Positions 1 to 12,652 are shown, counted from the first letter of the stretch. The stretch: 64,000 nucleotides of DNA from Acanthaster planci (GCF_001949145.1 NW_019091440.1:1514753-1578752); one strand, 5' to 3'. A program made the numbers and translations. The notes: generated by a model from the letters alone, not told the origin.

Positions 1-995
1 AACAATCGCCAATCTCAGATCAACCAATTCTTAGGGCAATGCCTTCATTTTCTTTAAGCAAAAAAAAATCTTCCTCTTTTCCAAAAAAAAAAAAAATAAA
101 AAGGACACAACTTACTACAAATGAATAATTAAATATGTCTGTTTGGTTCCCTGGGGCAGCCAATGTGCAACCAATACAGTAAGAGCTACGGAGCTGATTT
201 TGGTGTAAAAAAAAATGATGAAAATGGACGGCACATGTTCAGGAGCTAATAGTGAAACACGTCGTGCGTGATGACTCATAGCGTTAAAGTGCTTCTGTGG
301 TCGGCATGGCGATGTTATTGTTTTGCTCAGTGAACCCAAATGCACAGCAGTCTCTGCAACACTTCAATAAAACATGAATATTCATGGTTTTAAGATCACG
401 CTTACCAACACATCTCTTGGTACAAAATGGTGGTGAAACAACAGGCAGAAATACTCAAGGACTTTTTTGCAAAAAAGAAAAAAGTAAATAACAAAAAAAA
501 CCAGACTAAAAATAACAATAAAGAACAGTTGATATCGATTTGCAATATTGTGGCTCACCCACCCATTTCTGTACACATGAATTTCCAAAATTGCATACAG
601 GTTTAAATTATATTTAAATTTATTCAGAAAACAATTCAATCTCTCACCAATAAACTGTCTATCTGTATATTGAGACTGACTTGGCAGCATGAATGACAAT
701 GCCTTAATTGATTCATCAATTAAGCAGACTAATATTTGTGTATTTTTCATTGGCTGCTATTGCATCTTTAAGCACGGAGTCCATACCTCCAAAGTGCAGA
801 CGAAAGTCTGGGTCTCTAAGTGAGGTCAGCTCCGGTATGAATTCCTCGCCCCGACACTGGGGGGAAACCCACCAACGCAGAAAGCTCATATCCCAAATAA
901 TATGCACCTATGTGACTGCAATGCAGGCTATGCTGTCCATTCATCATTACCATTCCGACACCGGACAGTTTCTTGTTTCTTAGCTGTCCGAATGT
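1..995. other. AT-rich non-coding stretch
   Basis: I see no gene here. The stretch is AT-rich with poly-A runs near 61-68 and 84-97. The few open frames (up to 122 codons on the minus strand) are low-complexity and hydrophobic with no family motif. It is best read as intron or intergenic DNA. Confidence 0.6.
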
Positions 996-999
996 TGTA

Positions 1000-1170
1000 G
1001 CCGGCGAGCCCCGACCCCGGCTCCCCGGCTCGTCTGGAACCATTTCCAGGATTGTTTATAATGATTCTTGTTGATGGCCTTTTGCGCATCGGTGCCGATA
1101 GTCGGGCCATTTCTTTTGATTGGCCGTTTATTAACCCCGCAGTGACAGCGAAACCAGAGAATGTTTGGAG
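1000..1170. promoter_or_regulatory. regulatory-like island 1 (unproven)
   Basis: Composition changes abruptly from the AT-rich flanks to a mixed, CpG-containing stretch: a GC-rich core at about 1000-1035 followed by AT-rich words such as GTTTATAATGATT and GTTTATTAAC of the kind bound by Fox and homeodomain proteins. Short frames are open on both strands, which fits composition rather than coding. The regulatory reading is inference; the sequence directly shows only a discrete high-complexity island. Confidence 0.3.
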
Positions 1171-2930
1171 TCGTTCACATTCACAGCGTGGTGTCCATTT
1201 ATACTGATTTGCCTAAATCTACAAAGTAAGATTAAAGTGAACACGCATGTACTTGGGTGACAAGATCACTTCTGGAGAATTCCCTGAAAAAAATCCACAA
1301 ACTCTGACAACACAAATGTACACAAGCACATGGACAATTTGCCTTCAATTTCTTTTCTCCAGAAAACCAATACCAACTTTGCTTGGTAGCAGTCTGGATT
1401 TTTTTGCCAAGTTAATATAGGAGTGTCATGGAGGTGACAAAATGTCCAAAAATATTGCATAAAAAATTATAGAACACCTGGAAAATTAGGATATTCTATT
1501 TCTTGGGTGGGTAGAATTACAAAGCACAAATCAAGGAAGTAATTCAAACTGATTCCCAATAAGAAAACATGGGAGTAATCATTTCTCGTGGGTGAACAGA
1601 TTCTACTGGACCGTCAAATCTCAAAAAAAAACAGTCTCTTCCAGTATGACCCTCACACACAAGCACATTGGCCAAATTCACACTTGGAAAAAGCTCATAA
1701 GGATGGAAGACGCGACTCCCTGTTTAAAAGTTCCAGCTGCTAAACACAAACGGACCAAGCTGCTTGACCTGCCATGTGGACTGTCCACACAGGGCTGGAT
1801 TTCCAATAAGATTGCCAGAAATTACGGCCCACTGAAATAACTATGAAGTATACACCACAAGATTTTTTCCCCTTATGTCTCCCTTTCGTCCATGCTAATC
1901 GACACCTTTTGTGAGTCACGGTTGCCGCCAAACCCCCTCAAGAAATCAACGGCACTGCGGTACATTTACAACCCCCCCCTCCCCACTGCCGACGCATTAC
2001 CTTGGCAGTTTTCTTACGTATTTTTTCCTCCGAGTTGCCAAGCGCTTGCGAATGGGTTCTGGGGCACCCTGTGAATTTTTCAAGATTACGGCCACTTTTA
2101 GAATGATCCCAGGGATTTGGGTCTATATAAAGTGGAGTTACTTTACCCCCGTTTTCCCCCTAATTATTCAGGAGAGCCGAGAAGCTTGATACATGAACAC
2201 ATGCTGTTCAATCATTCATCATTTCATTACCTTCTGGGTGAATTTCATGACTTCATTTGGGATTCTCTCGACATTAAACTGAGTCACAGTATAATTTAAA
2301 CAAGAAGCAACATTCTCCTTTGCCAAACAAGAAAAAAATTCTTGTAAATTCTAGGATCAACGTGGTTACCGTTTAATCCTTTTTTCAGAGAAGTCTTCTT
2401 AATTTCAATGATAAACATAATGCAATTTATCTATTCGCTGTATTATGGAAGCTATCCTTCATGGGTTCTATACAAAACTTTGTGTTGTAAAAAAGACGTG
2501 AAGATTCATTAATTGTGACTCCAACCTTGTTGCACAACCGGCAACTGCAGTACTCATCAAAAGAATTCACAAAATTGTAATAAGTATTGAATTTCATGAA
2601 CGACGTAGGTGTTACATGAACACACGAGGAAAGAAGAGCACTTCAAAATTCAAACGATGAAAAGTTCTGCTTAGCCACAAAACAACAATAAACTCTTTTT
2701 TTCTTAATGACGGGAAATGATTAACTGGATCAACATTTCCTTGTCTGTGGCCGAAAATTCAATTGTCGACCAACCTGGGGTGTGTATCAATCAGCGGTGG
2801 CCTCTGGTTACTACCATTCTGCAGGGAACTGGCAGGGCCGACTAGGGTGGTTTTCGGTGACGCATGGAAAATGTTTACACCAGAGTAACCATGAAAAATT
2901 CTCATAAAGATTACCAGGTCTCATCACAAT
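1171..2930. other. non-coding stretch
   Basis: No gene is visible. It holds a C-rich run near 1971-1983 and a TATA-like TATATAAAG at 2124-2132 without a convincing initiator or downstream frame. The 92-codon plus-strand frame at 1911-2189 resembles no family I know. Confidence 0.55.
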
Positions 2931-2934
2931 GTGT

Positions 2935-3045
2935 GTGCCACATGGACGTTGGATTGTTGGCCAAGCGTGGGTTGAATTGATGCTCGTTACATGAAGGCAA
3001 GGGTTCGAATCCATCCTGCTCAGCCCCTTAAAAGGTCAATACCTC
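2935..3045 (+). repeat. tRNA-like SINE head (partial)
   Basis: The stretch contains a good RNA polymerase III A-box-like word (TTGGCCAAGCGTGGG, about 2957-2971) and, about 40 bp later, a consensus B box GGTTCGAATCC (about 3002-3012), the internal promoter of a tRNA or tRNA-derived SINE. A clean cloverleaf does not form: the T-stem has mismatches and no acceptor stem closes. I therefore read it as a tRNA-derived SINE head or decayed tRNA rather than a working tRNA. The following 100 bp may be the SINE body, but its end is not recognisable. Confidence 0.45.
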
Positions 3046-3446
3046 CCTCTACGATTTGCTGAAAGGGATGCCTTTGATATTTTTCATGTCACCTTTTGTG
3101 GTGTTTCCGAGGGGTTAAGGCTACATGTTGGCATTTTTTGCCTTATGATTGAAAGAGCAAGGAACAAAACAACTGCCTTTGTTTGTGTTCAAAATTAAAA
3201 CAAAATTGGCTTTATTTCAGATGGGGGGATCCATCCTTACTTAACTGGAAGGCAGTGTATTCGAAAAATGAGCACCCTGTTTTATCTTCCACATAAATGT
3301 ACATGGATGTACATGTGTGCTTAAGGAATCACAAATGAACTGTACTGAATTTGATGTTTGGAATTCTGAGCACATTCTAAGTACAACAAGAATTGAACCA
3401 ACAATCTCTACCAAGCCACGGTCGATATATGCTACATCCTTACATT

Positions 3447-3770
3447 TACGTTGGTGATCTTTTTTTCTGCCCTTTTCCTGTATACAACCACCCCGACGAT
3501 AAAAAATCCGAACGCCCAAGATTTTTACCGCAAAAGCCGTTTTTCTGTTATTTTCTCATTGATTTATTTTCTGTATCCAATGCGGTTGAGACTGGTATTC
3601 CTGAACATTTACGATGATCTTTGTTCAGCCCTTTCCCGGATACAACCACCCCGACGACAAAATCCACACACCCAAGTTTTTTACCGCAAAGGCCATTTTT
3701 TAAAAATATTTTTGTTAATTGATTTATTTTGTGTATAAAATGCGGTATACACAGGCATACCAGAACAACA
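3447..3770. repeat. tandem duplication, about 158-160 bp x2
   Basis: Two diverged head-to-tail copies are visible. Shared landmarks are TACAACCACCCCGACGA (starting 3483 and 3641), TTTTTACCGCAAA, TGATTTATTTT and AATGCGGT (about 3580 and 3740), giving a period of 158-160 bp. The copies differ by substitutions and small indels, so the duplication is not recent. Plus-strand frames across it are by-products of the duplication. It may be a fragment of a longer dispersed repeat. Confidence 0.8.
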
Positions 3771-4804
3771 AAGCGACAAATCTATGAGGGGCCGTTAGCG
3801 TGAATGCGGTCACACCAGTTTCACAAACCTGACCCTTGTTTGTGCTCAAAACATGGAAAGTGTCCGTCCACACCTATGAGAATTAATTTAATTCCGGAAT
3901 GGTGACTATCCATTGGTTCAACCCGCTTCAGGACACAAGGGAACGCTGTTCCCAGTTTTGGGGGAAAATTCGATGATTTACCCCAGCTGGGGGAAAACGT
4001 TGTTATTTACAATGAACTCATACTTGTCACATCTGCACGCATAGTTTGCTGCCACTCCATCCGTGCTTGGGACACAGCTGCACTCGGATTTGTCGTAAAC
4101 ATGGACGACTTGCAAAGAGTGAGGAATGGCAGAGGGGCATTATGGGTCAGCGATGACCATTTGTCAACCAACAACATGTGCGACAGAAATCTGTGAGTTG
4201 TCATCAACAACTGTAAAATGCCATGATACAAAGTGGGTCGGTGTTAGTCAACCCCTCCCCCGATACCAAAGACTCCGCCTCTTCCTAGGTAAGTCAACAG
4301 ACTTAGGTCCCTAAGCACTGTAACAACATGTAACTTCTTCCCAAGCGTCCTTCACAAAGACCAGCCTAAGATGCAGAAACCTGCAGTTACTACAGATTGG
4401 CAGGTCAGGTTGGAAATTCAGAACGCAAACATATTAAAAAGTAGATCTGTCAATCGCAAATCCAAAGTCCTCTTGGCACAGAGAATTACTTCTGGGTAAA
4501 ATCTTGAACTCCATTTTGGAATGCCGCTTTTTTAATGTCGCTAAGGACAGGACTCCATATCTACTGCACAATTGAATGCCGTTTTCATTGAAAAAAGGCA
4601 CAGATGTTTCTGCTTAGCCCAATGGTTTTGAGTGTGGACCTTTTTTTTCCAGGATCCGAAAATTGAAACAAATTCATCTTCCACTACGTGGTCGTAGTGG
4701 TAATTTGGAAAAAAAGCTGGTTTTTGCCCATTGATAGAATGAGAGCCCTGCCAAAAAAAACTTTTAATGTTAACATGGTACCTCTGTGTTCTACTTGCAA
4801 CCGC
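3771..4804. other. non-coding stretch with one short palindrome
   Basis: No gene is seen. A perfect 8-bp-arm palindrome with a four-base centre lies at 4681-4700 (CCACTACG, then CGTAGTGG). The rest is AT-rich with short frames only. Confidence 0.55.
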
Positions 4805-5196
4805 CTCACTCAATGCATCACTGGCTCTCATTGGTTAAAAAGGGCTGGAATTCACAGAGGCTGAAAAAGCAGCCAATCACTCTGCTTGGTACTACATCTA
4901 CTCCACTCAATGCATCACTGGCTCTCATTGGATGAAAAGGGCTGGTTGGTTGAAAAGGGCTGGAATTCACCGAGGCCGAAAAAGCAGCCAAACACTCTGC
5001 TTGGTACTACATAGGCCTATACCTCACTCAATACCTCACTGGCTCTCATTGGTTGAAAAGGACTGGAATTCACAGAGGCTGAAAAAGCAGCCAATCACTC
5101 TGCTTGGTACTACATATACGTCACTCAATGCATCACTGACTCTCAACGGTTGAAAAGGGCTGAACTTTACAAAGGCTGAAAAAAACAACAGTCACT
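4805..5196. repeat. 97-bp minisatellite, about 4 copies
   Basis: Four head-to-tail units begin near 4805, 4902, 5023 and 5120. Spacing is 97, 121 and 97 bp; the long second interval is explained by an internal repetition of the TGAAAAGGGCTGG segment. Every unit carries CACTCAAT, a GGCTGGAATTCAC-type block, a small hairpin GGCTGAAAAAGCAGCC and CACTCTGCTTGGTACTACAT. Units 1 and 3 hold ATTGG and CCAAT facing each other about 40-50 bp apart; unit 2 has lost the CCAAT and unit 4 both. A 73-codon frame at 4932-5153 is a by-product. Confidence 0.9.
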
Positions 5197-7177
5197 CGTC
5201 AGAGTTGCGGTATCTGAATAATTTCTGACTTTTGCCGGGGACCCCACATATTCCCCATTCTTTGACAAAGCCGGTCACTATGGATGACACAGAAAGCTTT
5301 GTTGACTTAGCTGAGGTTCAAACCAAACAGAAACCATCAACAAATCAATCCTCAATTCTGTGGTCGCTGAGTATTTGATCAGGGGTAAACTTTTGACTTC
5401 TTGGGGGGGGGAGGCAAAACTGAAATCAAGGACCTCTTCTTCTCTGTCAAGCTGGGCCCTTTCAGATATCTGTATCAATTCAATTACCAAAATGACTGAA
5501 TAAAAAAAGCCCTACAATGGAGCAAAAAGTACAGACATTCCTTCATTTTCCTCACCAAGACAGACCTGCGCAATGTAATCAAGTAGCAACCTATGCCTAG
5601 ACGAAATTGAAACCATTTCCAAATATGCTGGATGTAAACAAACTGGTGGTTCAGCACGATTTCAGTCCAGAAAGACATTGAAGCTATGAACCGCTAAACT
5701 GAGTTTACATACAGAACTGAATCACAGGTCCCTAATGGTCCCAATGACAGTTATACACCTTCACATCTACAATGACTCCTTGTAGAAAATGCGCATCATT
5801 TTGGTCACAATGCAGGAGACTATGTAGTGTCTTAATCCCAACATCTTACAATCAGGGTCAACCTGGAGTTGTTAGAGCACCTTAGTACCAACATTCATAA
5901 CAAGAGCAGAGTGAAATGAAATGCACAATTAGCAACAAAATACCAACCAAACTTTTACACAATCTATATTCTTGTTTGACTGGTTCCCAACACTCACATC
6001 CAATGTCTGCTAAGCAACAAAATCTAAGTAGCAGCATTTTCTGCTTATACAGTGGAAAACTGGATTATCAGGTATGGGTCCTGATATCATCGCATTTATA
6101 GGCAGCATTGACACGATAGATTCCCTGGGTAACAGACTGCCACACCGCAGGCATTTTCAAAATGTACAGTAGGGCCTAACCTGTTTCATCTTGTGACTGT
6201 AAGTCAGGACCTGAACTCCAGTGTTATTTCTTCGCTGGAAAAAGCCCTCTGTCATGGATATCTCTTTTGAAATTTTTACTTAGCAAGAGTCAGGTACACG
6301 TAAGGCCATGTGATTGTGTTGCCATGGCAACAGACTAACACCTTTACAAATATCCTTTCTTGTAGGGTATACATTTTATATAATGCAGACTAAAAACCCA
6401 GTGAAGTTGGCAAATAAAGAGCAATGTCATAATTTTTCTTGTAAAGATGGGGCCTTGCTATCTGTCACACTGGTTGTTTTCCAACATCACAACCTCCACA
6501 GCAGTGCCCGACATGATCATTTTTCTGTGAACAACAAAATTTGAAACCCACAATGACATACGCCTGGAACTGCCCTTCAAAAAAGCAACACCGACACCAC
6601 TCACACAGTTCCGCCAAAACCAACAAATCTATTCTCAGTTCTGTGGGTCCCTTGGTGCGGTCCCGGCATTTCTGACTTCTGACGGGTCAGACCGTTTTGA
6701 GGTCAGTCGATTGTATCAGTTGCTCGTGACTCAGTGCATACCTGGGTTTCCCTCAACAGAAATAGACACCATCTTCTCTACATCAGAGCCAATCCAGACC
6801 GGGCTTTGTTAGAGGTGAATAACCTCTTGCAATTGTCTGCAGCGATATATTAGCGGTTGTGAAACAACACAACAAAATGATTCAGTCAGGTAGCCTGGCC
6901 ATGGCAGATCTCAATAACATGGATGTGACTATGCGGGTAAGGCAGAGTACCACTCACTGGAAAATTTACAATCCAAAACAAATGCACAGATCACACCCAC
7001 AGTGTCAAAGCAAGTGTAGTTTTCCCACCGGAAACCCTTGCGGGTTTACGCATACCGGTACCTTAAAACACTTCCAAAATTCCCCGGGCCAAATAATGAC
7101 CTATAACATTTTCTTCCCCAAATACTAATACCTGAGCCTGGGCCATCCACTTCTCAAAACTCTATCTTACATCCCAA
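5197..7177. other. non-coding stretch with a degenerate MITE-like piece
   Basis: No gene is recognised. A G9 run lies at about 5403-5411. At about 5930-6070 there are scattered words (GCTAAGCA, CTGCTTA) like those of the terminal-repeat element at 59659-59920, so a decayed relative is possible. The perfect RFX site at 6318 is listed separately. Confidence 0.45.
6318..6331. promoter_or_regulatory. perfect RFX X-box
   Basis: GTTGCCATGGCAAC is a 14-bp perfect palindrome. It matches the RFX consensus GTNRCC, two-base spacer, RGYAAC at every position. RFX factors bind such sites in promoters and enhancers of ciliary genes across animals. No transcription start can be placed next to it, so its target is unknown. 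Confidence 0.6.
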
Positions 7178-7322
7178 TTTTCAGTATAGAGGGTTTGCAT
7201 GGATGCCATCTTGCAGGCCAATGCTTTTTGTTCCACAGGGTGTGCACACAGGAGCTTTCCCTGTGGAACAAAAGAACTGCCCTGCAAGATGACTACCACG
7301 CAAAGCCTCTATTCTGCAAACC
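7178..7322. repeat. 145-bp inverted repeat (long hairpin)
   Basis: The left arm (about 7179-7240) and the right arm (about 7259-7320) are reverse complements over about 61 positions with roughly ten mismatches and one gap. The innermost TTTTGTTCCACAGGG and CCCTGTGGAACAAAA pair perfectly, as do CATCTTGCAGG and CCTGCAAGATG. The loop is about 18 nt and contains GTGCACAC. A transcript in either direction would fold into a long, slightly bulged duplex. I cannot find a clear target-site duplication. It could be a foldback/MITE or a hairpin-RNA locus; the overlapping frames on both strands are shadows of the symmetry. Confidence 0.85.
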
Positions 7323-8339
7323 TCTGTCCGATACAGCCACTTATTTGGCATGGAAACCAGTTTATTGTAACCACGTACATGGCCGACTGTACACTGCATG
7401 TAGTCCATAAATCTCAGAAACATTTTCCACCAAAAAAAGAATATTGAAAAGAAAAAAATATTGTAACAGATAATGTTTCACACGGGAAACAAGGTCATGC
7501 CAGGTCAAACGAACTTTGTTCCTGCAACTCCACCAATGTCCCTGATTGATTCTCAAAGCTCTTAAAAGTGAGTAATGACCTTCGTGTAAACATGGTGCCC
7601 ACTTTAGAAACTCTGGGAGAAAAATCCAAAAGAGGAAGTCATCTCAAACCATACAGGGGTTCGCCACCACAACACTTTGACAGAAGAAAATCCATATTTT
7701 CTCCTTCAAATAAATAAAACGTCGGCCGTAAATCAGCCCCTCCTTCCACTCTGTTCAATAAACAATTTTTCCTCTCTTTTTCTCTTTATGGCTAAATCCC
7801 GGGATAGGCTCAACTTTAACCCTCCAAGACTCATTACCCAAAACAAATTCATATTTGTATCATCACCTCTGGGAAACCAAAAGCATCGGACATCAAACGG
7901 GCGCCGGTAAAGTCTAGCCCCGCAGTCTGCATATGGTGTAAACTATGAATAGTCTCTCCTACGGCTTTAATTCGCCATTGATTTCCCAGGGGGGTGCACG
8001 CATAAACAAATAACTACACCGTGAGCGTAACCAGGTGGGACAACAAGCCATTCAAACAAAGTAACCGAGTTACAAATGCATTAAGAATGAGCTGATTCTG
8101 AAATTAGAAGAAAAGAATTGGAGCTCTCAACTAATAAAACGTGAAAGTCGCTCAAGGACCCTTAATGCAGGGCAGGTTATGAAAGGCACTCTAACAAATG
8201 GAGATGTTTATGTGTCTCAAGCAAACTGACAAAGTAAAAAGGGTAACTGGTACCTTGGACTTCATTCAAAGGGGAATAGAGATATACTGACTTCACTTAT
8301 GGACAAGAAAAGTTATATTACACTCCTCATGAAAGGGAG
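7323..8339. other. non-coding stretch
   Basis: I see no gene, repeat or convincing site here beyond AT-rich sequence and short frames. Confidence 0.5.
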
Positions 8340-8560
8340 AATATCCATAGGCCTGTACGTGTACAAACTACATGTATACTGTAGATCTTGATGATGTCCA
8401 TGTATAATGTACATGCAATGTGAGTCAACATGTTCTTACATGTACATAACACCAACAGGGAGGTGCATATATAACTATTTCCCTGTTTGACAAAGGGCAA
8501 TATACTGTACAGACATGTAAATATAATACAATGTATATACTGTATACAACTTTTGTCTTG
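8340..8560. repeat. TACATGTA/TGTATA-rich patch
   Basis: Palindromic words built from TACATGTA, TGTACA and TATAC recur densely (8360-8372, 8400-8412, 8435-8447, 8508-8518, 8530-8547). The array is dispersed and degenerate, not a clean microsatellite. The same words recur through the window (for example near 18718, 40682, 48594, 57841, 58066, 58746, 62918), so they look like a genome-wide style of this organism. Minus-strand frames rich in C, I and Y arise from these words. Confidence 0.6.
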
Positions 8561-11155
8561 CACATTTTGCAAGGACAGTGTAACGCAGAGTACCAGTATT
8601 TTAGTCTCCTTTAGAAGAAGTTATGTGCACTGTTACCAAGAAATTCTGAAGTTCCTTGTGGACCAGTTGCCATTCTTGAATTAGGCCAGTGGATTGAACA
8701 GACCAGTCAGGCTAAAACTGGAGACTCTTCTCCCTCTGGAGATGGAACAGCCTGTCAAGCCCACTGCCTGGATGTCAGCACATTTTCTTAATATTCGTGG
8801 ATGATTTATTATTGTTTGCATCCCACACGACATGGCCAGTCCATAATTAACCCTGATGTCTAGTGCCGCCAAACTCCCGAGTTTATCACTGTACAAGAAA
8901 CCGAAGGGCACAGAAAATCCTACCCTCCCCCGTGCAGTTTTGGTCAATGTCAGCTTAGCACAAAGCAGTCGTGAACTGCGGATTTCGTTTGAGATGCAAA
9001 GTCAGGGTCATCGACCTCCTATGTAACTTATCATTCGCTTTAATGGTCATGAGTAATTAAGGGGCTCGGCCCTACCGTGTAGTGCCACAAAGGCGGCCTT
9101 GATTAGTTTGGAAAATTTCCTTCCAGAGGTACACAAAAATTGGCCTGAGATTTGAAGCTGATGGCTCGTTTACAGTCTGAGAAGGGCGACACACACAAAG
9201 AAATTGGACCAGAAATTTAATCAATAATGCTGAGAGATGCACTGAAGAACGCTAGTCTCATTTTCGTCTCACCAACAGGCTCATCCCTGCTGTTAGGTTG
9301 GGCAATCTTGCCAAGTTTCATTTTAACCGGAGTCTCATTCCCCTTCGGTGACCTTCTCTCTCTTTTTTCTCATCACAAATCTTGTCTTGAGACCCCCCCC
9401 ACACACACAATGGCTTGTAGTGCCAACATCATGCAAACAGCACTCCCTTTGCAACAATAAGTCCCTTTCAATCGGATTAAGGGATGAACTCATCCATTGT
9501 CTGGGATCGTCCTAATCAGATACGGACTGCAGACTTCTTCTTCGAACAGCCAGAGTTTGGATATGAACAGAGCTCATCATCACAGTTGATGCACCCTTAC
9601 GTGCAGTTGTGTGGTGGATTCCCAAAGATCTGAATAGACACCGGTAGATTCACAAGATTTTGTCTTTATTCCCATCAAAAATTGCATCAAAAATTCAATA
9701 GAAGAGAACACAAAATAAACCAGTTCACCAATTCTGATGCTCTCATGACATCACCTTCGGAAAAAAAAATTGAGCACGATGTGAGAAGGGCTTCCAAACT
9801 GATGACAACTTCTCACTACGGTCCCATTTGATCAGGTTTGACTACGGCAAAGTTTCAGCTCAAAGGTGATCCCTTTAATTGTCTTCTACTGCCAAAGTTT
9901 CTGAGGATTTTTCTCCAAAAGGTGAATCTCTTTGGTGTCATCTTAAGGTGGCTTGTTTCCAAACAAGCGCCCAGGATTTTTACCTACTGGTCTTTACCTT
10001 AAGCTGCTTACGGAGTTTAGAGGTTTCATCCAATGGGATTAGCAACAAAGCTGGCTGCTTTTCATTTTGTGCAGGTTTGCAACTCAGGTGGTTACCACTC
10101 TGTGCCAGACACCTACAAACAGCCCTAAAATGCACTAGGCAATGCAGAATTTACTGTCATTAAAACACAGATTCTATTTGACTGGCTTCGTTTATTTTGT
10201 TCACAAAAGTCCACCCCCCCATCTTAAGTTTATGGACAGGTCTCCATCACAATGGATTTCGGGAATCGTCAAACAAAACAACTTTAAGAGGATTTGAACC
10301 TAGGTTCAAGAATGCAAGTCTCTTTAATTGAACTTATCAGGAAATGCAGCTGGCATAAAAGACATGAGCTGTAAAAAAAAAAAAAAAAAACCATGATCAG
10401 TGGCTGAGAGAACTGTTACATTCAAACTGAAGAAATTCCTTTGATGGTAGGGTGCAGCAGGCCCATGCAGAAAATGTCAAACAAACAGGCTCGTAAAAAG
10501 GCAAGTGGTTGGCTCGTATACCCCAGGTGTGCCATTGGCACTCCAATGTGACAAACTTTGGAAAAACCAGGCCTTTTGAGCAGGCATACGCAAGCAGGCA
10601 TCAACTCCTGTCATTACTAGAGCTTTTTAAGTGATAGGCTAGATTGGCAGAAATCTCCTAAGATTAGATTTCGTTGCAAAGTATCCAGTCTCTATATTTC
10701 TTTAATCTTCTCTTAATCCGGGCACTGGATTTCTAAAGACCACCCAGGGACAAGTGTGGAATTTTCAAAAAACGGCTGGAAACAGACCGGTCAGGTAAAT
10801 AAGGATTCACAAAGATTATGTTGGGTAAAGTCTACATAATAATACAAAATGAAAGACGATGCACTGGCATATCTTGTTGAGCAAAGGCGACTACTTCAAC
10901 TTGACAGAAATGCAGTTTTCAAAATCATAGGATGAATTTTTCAATTTCCCTTCAGTTGAAATAAGCCTTAGGTGCCTGTAATTAATAATTCCAACATTCA
11001 GAGATGGTCACCCATCAGGCTTTCCTTTCAACTGTGAGAACAAGTCAGCAATCATTGTCCAACTGTAGGCCCTACTGGTTAAAATGGCATCTTTATAAAT
11101 CAAAACCTTAATCTGTTGCACTTGACTTTGTTCAGAATCAAGAAATCTGGTTAAT
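8561..11155. other. non-coding stretch
   Basis: No gene is recognised. Visible items are an 18-bp near-perfect palindrome at 9951-9968 (GCTTGTTT, CC, AAACAAGC), a short C8 then (CA)n run at about 9392-9408, and a long poly-A at 10373-10390. A minus-strand GGTTCAAATCC near 10290 lacks an A box. Confidence 0.5.
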
Positions 11156-12652
11156 TATCCTGCTTCCCTGACCAGACTATGGCAAGGACACCTGCAGGGG
11201 CACAGCAATGGGGGGGTGTGTAAAAAAAATGGATGATTAGATATTGAACAAGTCTAATAAAGGCTTGCCCTCAAAATCATGCCACTGAAAGCTGGTGCCC
11301 CCATAAGATGCTGGTGCCCCCTTGTGCCCTCCAGTAGTAAAATCCTAGCTACACCACTGGACACCTGTACAGAGTCTTAAATTTCCAATTCCTGAGATTT
11401 TCAAAAGGAAATATTTCCATGAAGACTACACGTGATCCTCTAGTTTTATGATGGAATACCGCCAACTGATGCATCACTGCCCCCCTAAACATTCCAATCC
11501 TTGCTTTGTCAGAATTCAAACACCAACTCACCCTATAATTATTCCCCCCCCCCCGCAAAGCTCCACAACTGCACTGCGGCATCGATCCCCAACTTCCTGA
11601 TTCCAACTCCTACACAATGGGTTTTACGGTGGTTACATGGTATTTTTTGAGAGTTTTACAACACCAACCCCTGCTAGATTGCTACCCATGCCTCTTCCTG
11701 CAGACACTTTGCCAGGCAACAATGCAAATATCCTAGAAACCAATGTCAACAGACCTCTTGTGGCCATGTTTGACCGGCAAATGGTCCATGTTGACTGTGC
11801 ATCAACACAACACATATTTTTTCCACAAGTTGTTGACTGGGGGGTCGCCCTTAATGAGTGGGTCTTGACCTTTGCCATGGTTTAGTTGAGATTAATGCTC
11901 CTTTAACTGTGGACGCAAGAGGGATGTGACTTTCTGACAATAGGGCCCAGTTGTAATTTTTTGAAGTGTTCAACTGTCGTTTTACACGCGATGAATCTGT
12001 AAAACAGTTGAGCTCGAGTCGAAACTCCCGTTTGAAACTCGGCCAGACGTTACTGAGGGGTACTTAGGCACAATGTTCAACAAAACATCTCAGTGCATGT
12101 GTAATGCACACACTCGTCCACATCCAAGGTAAATATAAGTCAAGGGGAAAATGACCAAGTGAAGTTACTGCCCACTCTTACACAACATTGCTGTAAAAGA
12201 CAATTGATATTAATGGACATGAAAAGTAGCAAAAGGGACTTGCTTCATTTGGATTCCAATTATAAATTCTAACCTCTCTATCATAAGTTCTTTTATTTGC
12301 TTGAGATGCATCAATCAATTTACACAAATCTGCATATCATTCTTATTTTGGTTCTCGACTTCACCCTACAACATTTTGCAAAATGTCTATTCTATCATCG
12401 TCTCAACAGGAAATTTCCGTTGAAAAGTAGCAGTCCAAAAACGAAGAGAACATAAAGAAACAAATATTGTCAACGACAAATAAAATCTACCACTTTGTTT
12501 CCCAGCTGAGGAGAAACCAGTTGATTTTGTTTTACACTCCAGCGGCCATTTTAACAAAAAATCCATCCCCATCCATCAACAGTATATAAAGGGAGATTTT
12601 TTAAGAAACCCTCACCAAATCAATATTATTGGCTAACAATACAATAGAACGC
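11156..12652. other. non-coding stretch, possible decayed repeat end
   Basis: At 11160-11360 repeated GGTGCCCCC words end in CTAGCTACACCACTGGA, a style common at the ends of dispersed repeats, but no partner copy is present in the window to prove it. A C-run lies at about 11546-11555. A TATATAAAG at 12583-12591 lies about 40 bp after a YY1-like GCGGCCATTTT (12542-12552). I find no coding frame that would make this a gene start. Confidence 0.4.

Noticed and set aside
2124-2132. TATATAAAG as a core promoter
   Set aside because: Several such words are expected by chance at this AT content, and no initiator or coding frame follows.
7181-7447. Three overlapping open frames on both strands around 7.2-7.4 kb
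   Set aside because: They arise from the two arms of the inverted repeat.
10280-10310. tRNA-like GGTTCAAATCC, minus strand
   Set aside because: Only a B-box word is present, within a GAACCTAGGTTC palindrome; no A box or stems.
11160-11360. Possible retroelement 3' end with GGTGCCCCC words
   Set aside because: No second copy in the window and no reverse-transcriptase frame nearby, so family and limits cannot be supported.
12583-12591. TATATAAAG downstream of a YY1-like site
   Set aside because: Same reason; no transcript or frame supports a start here.
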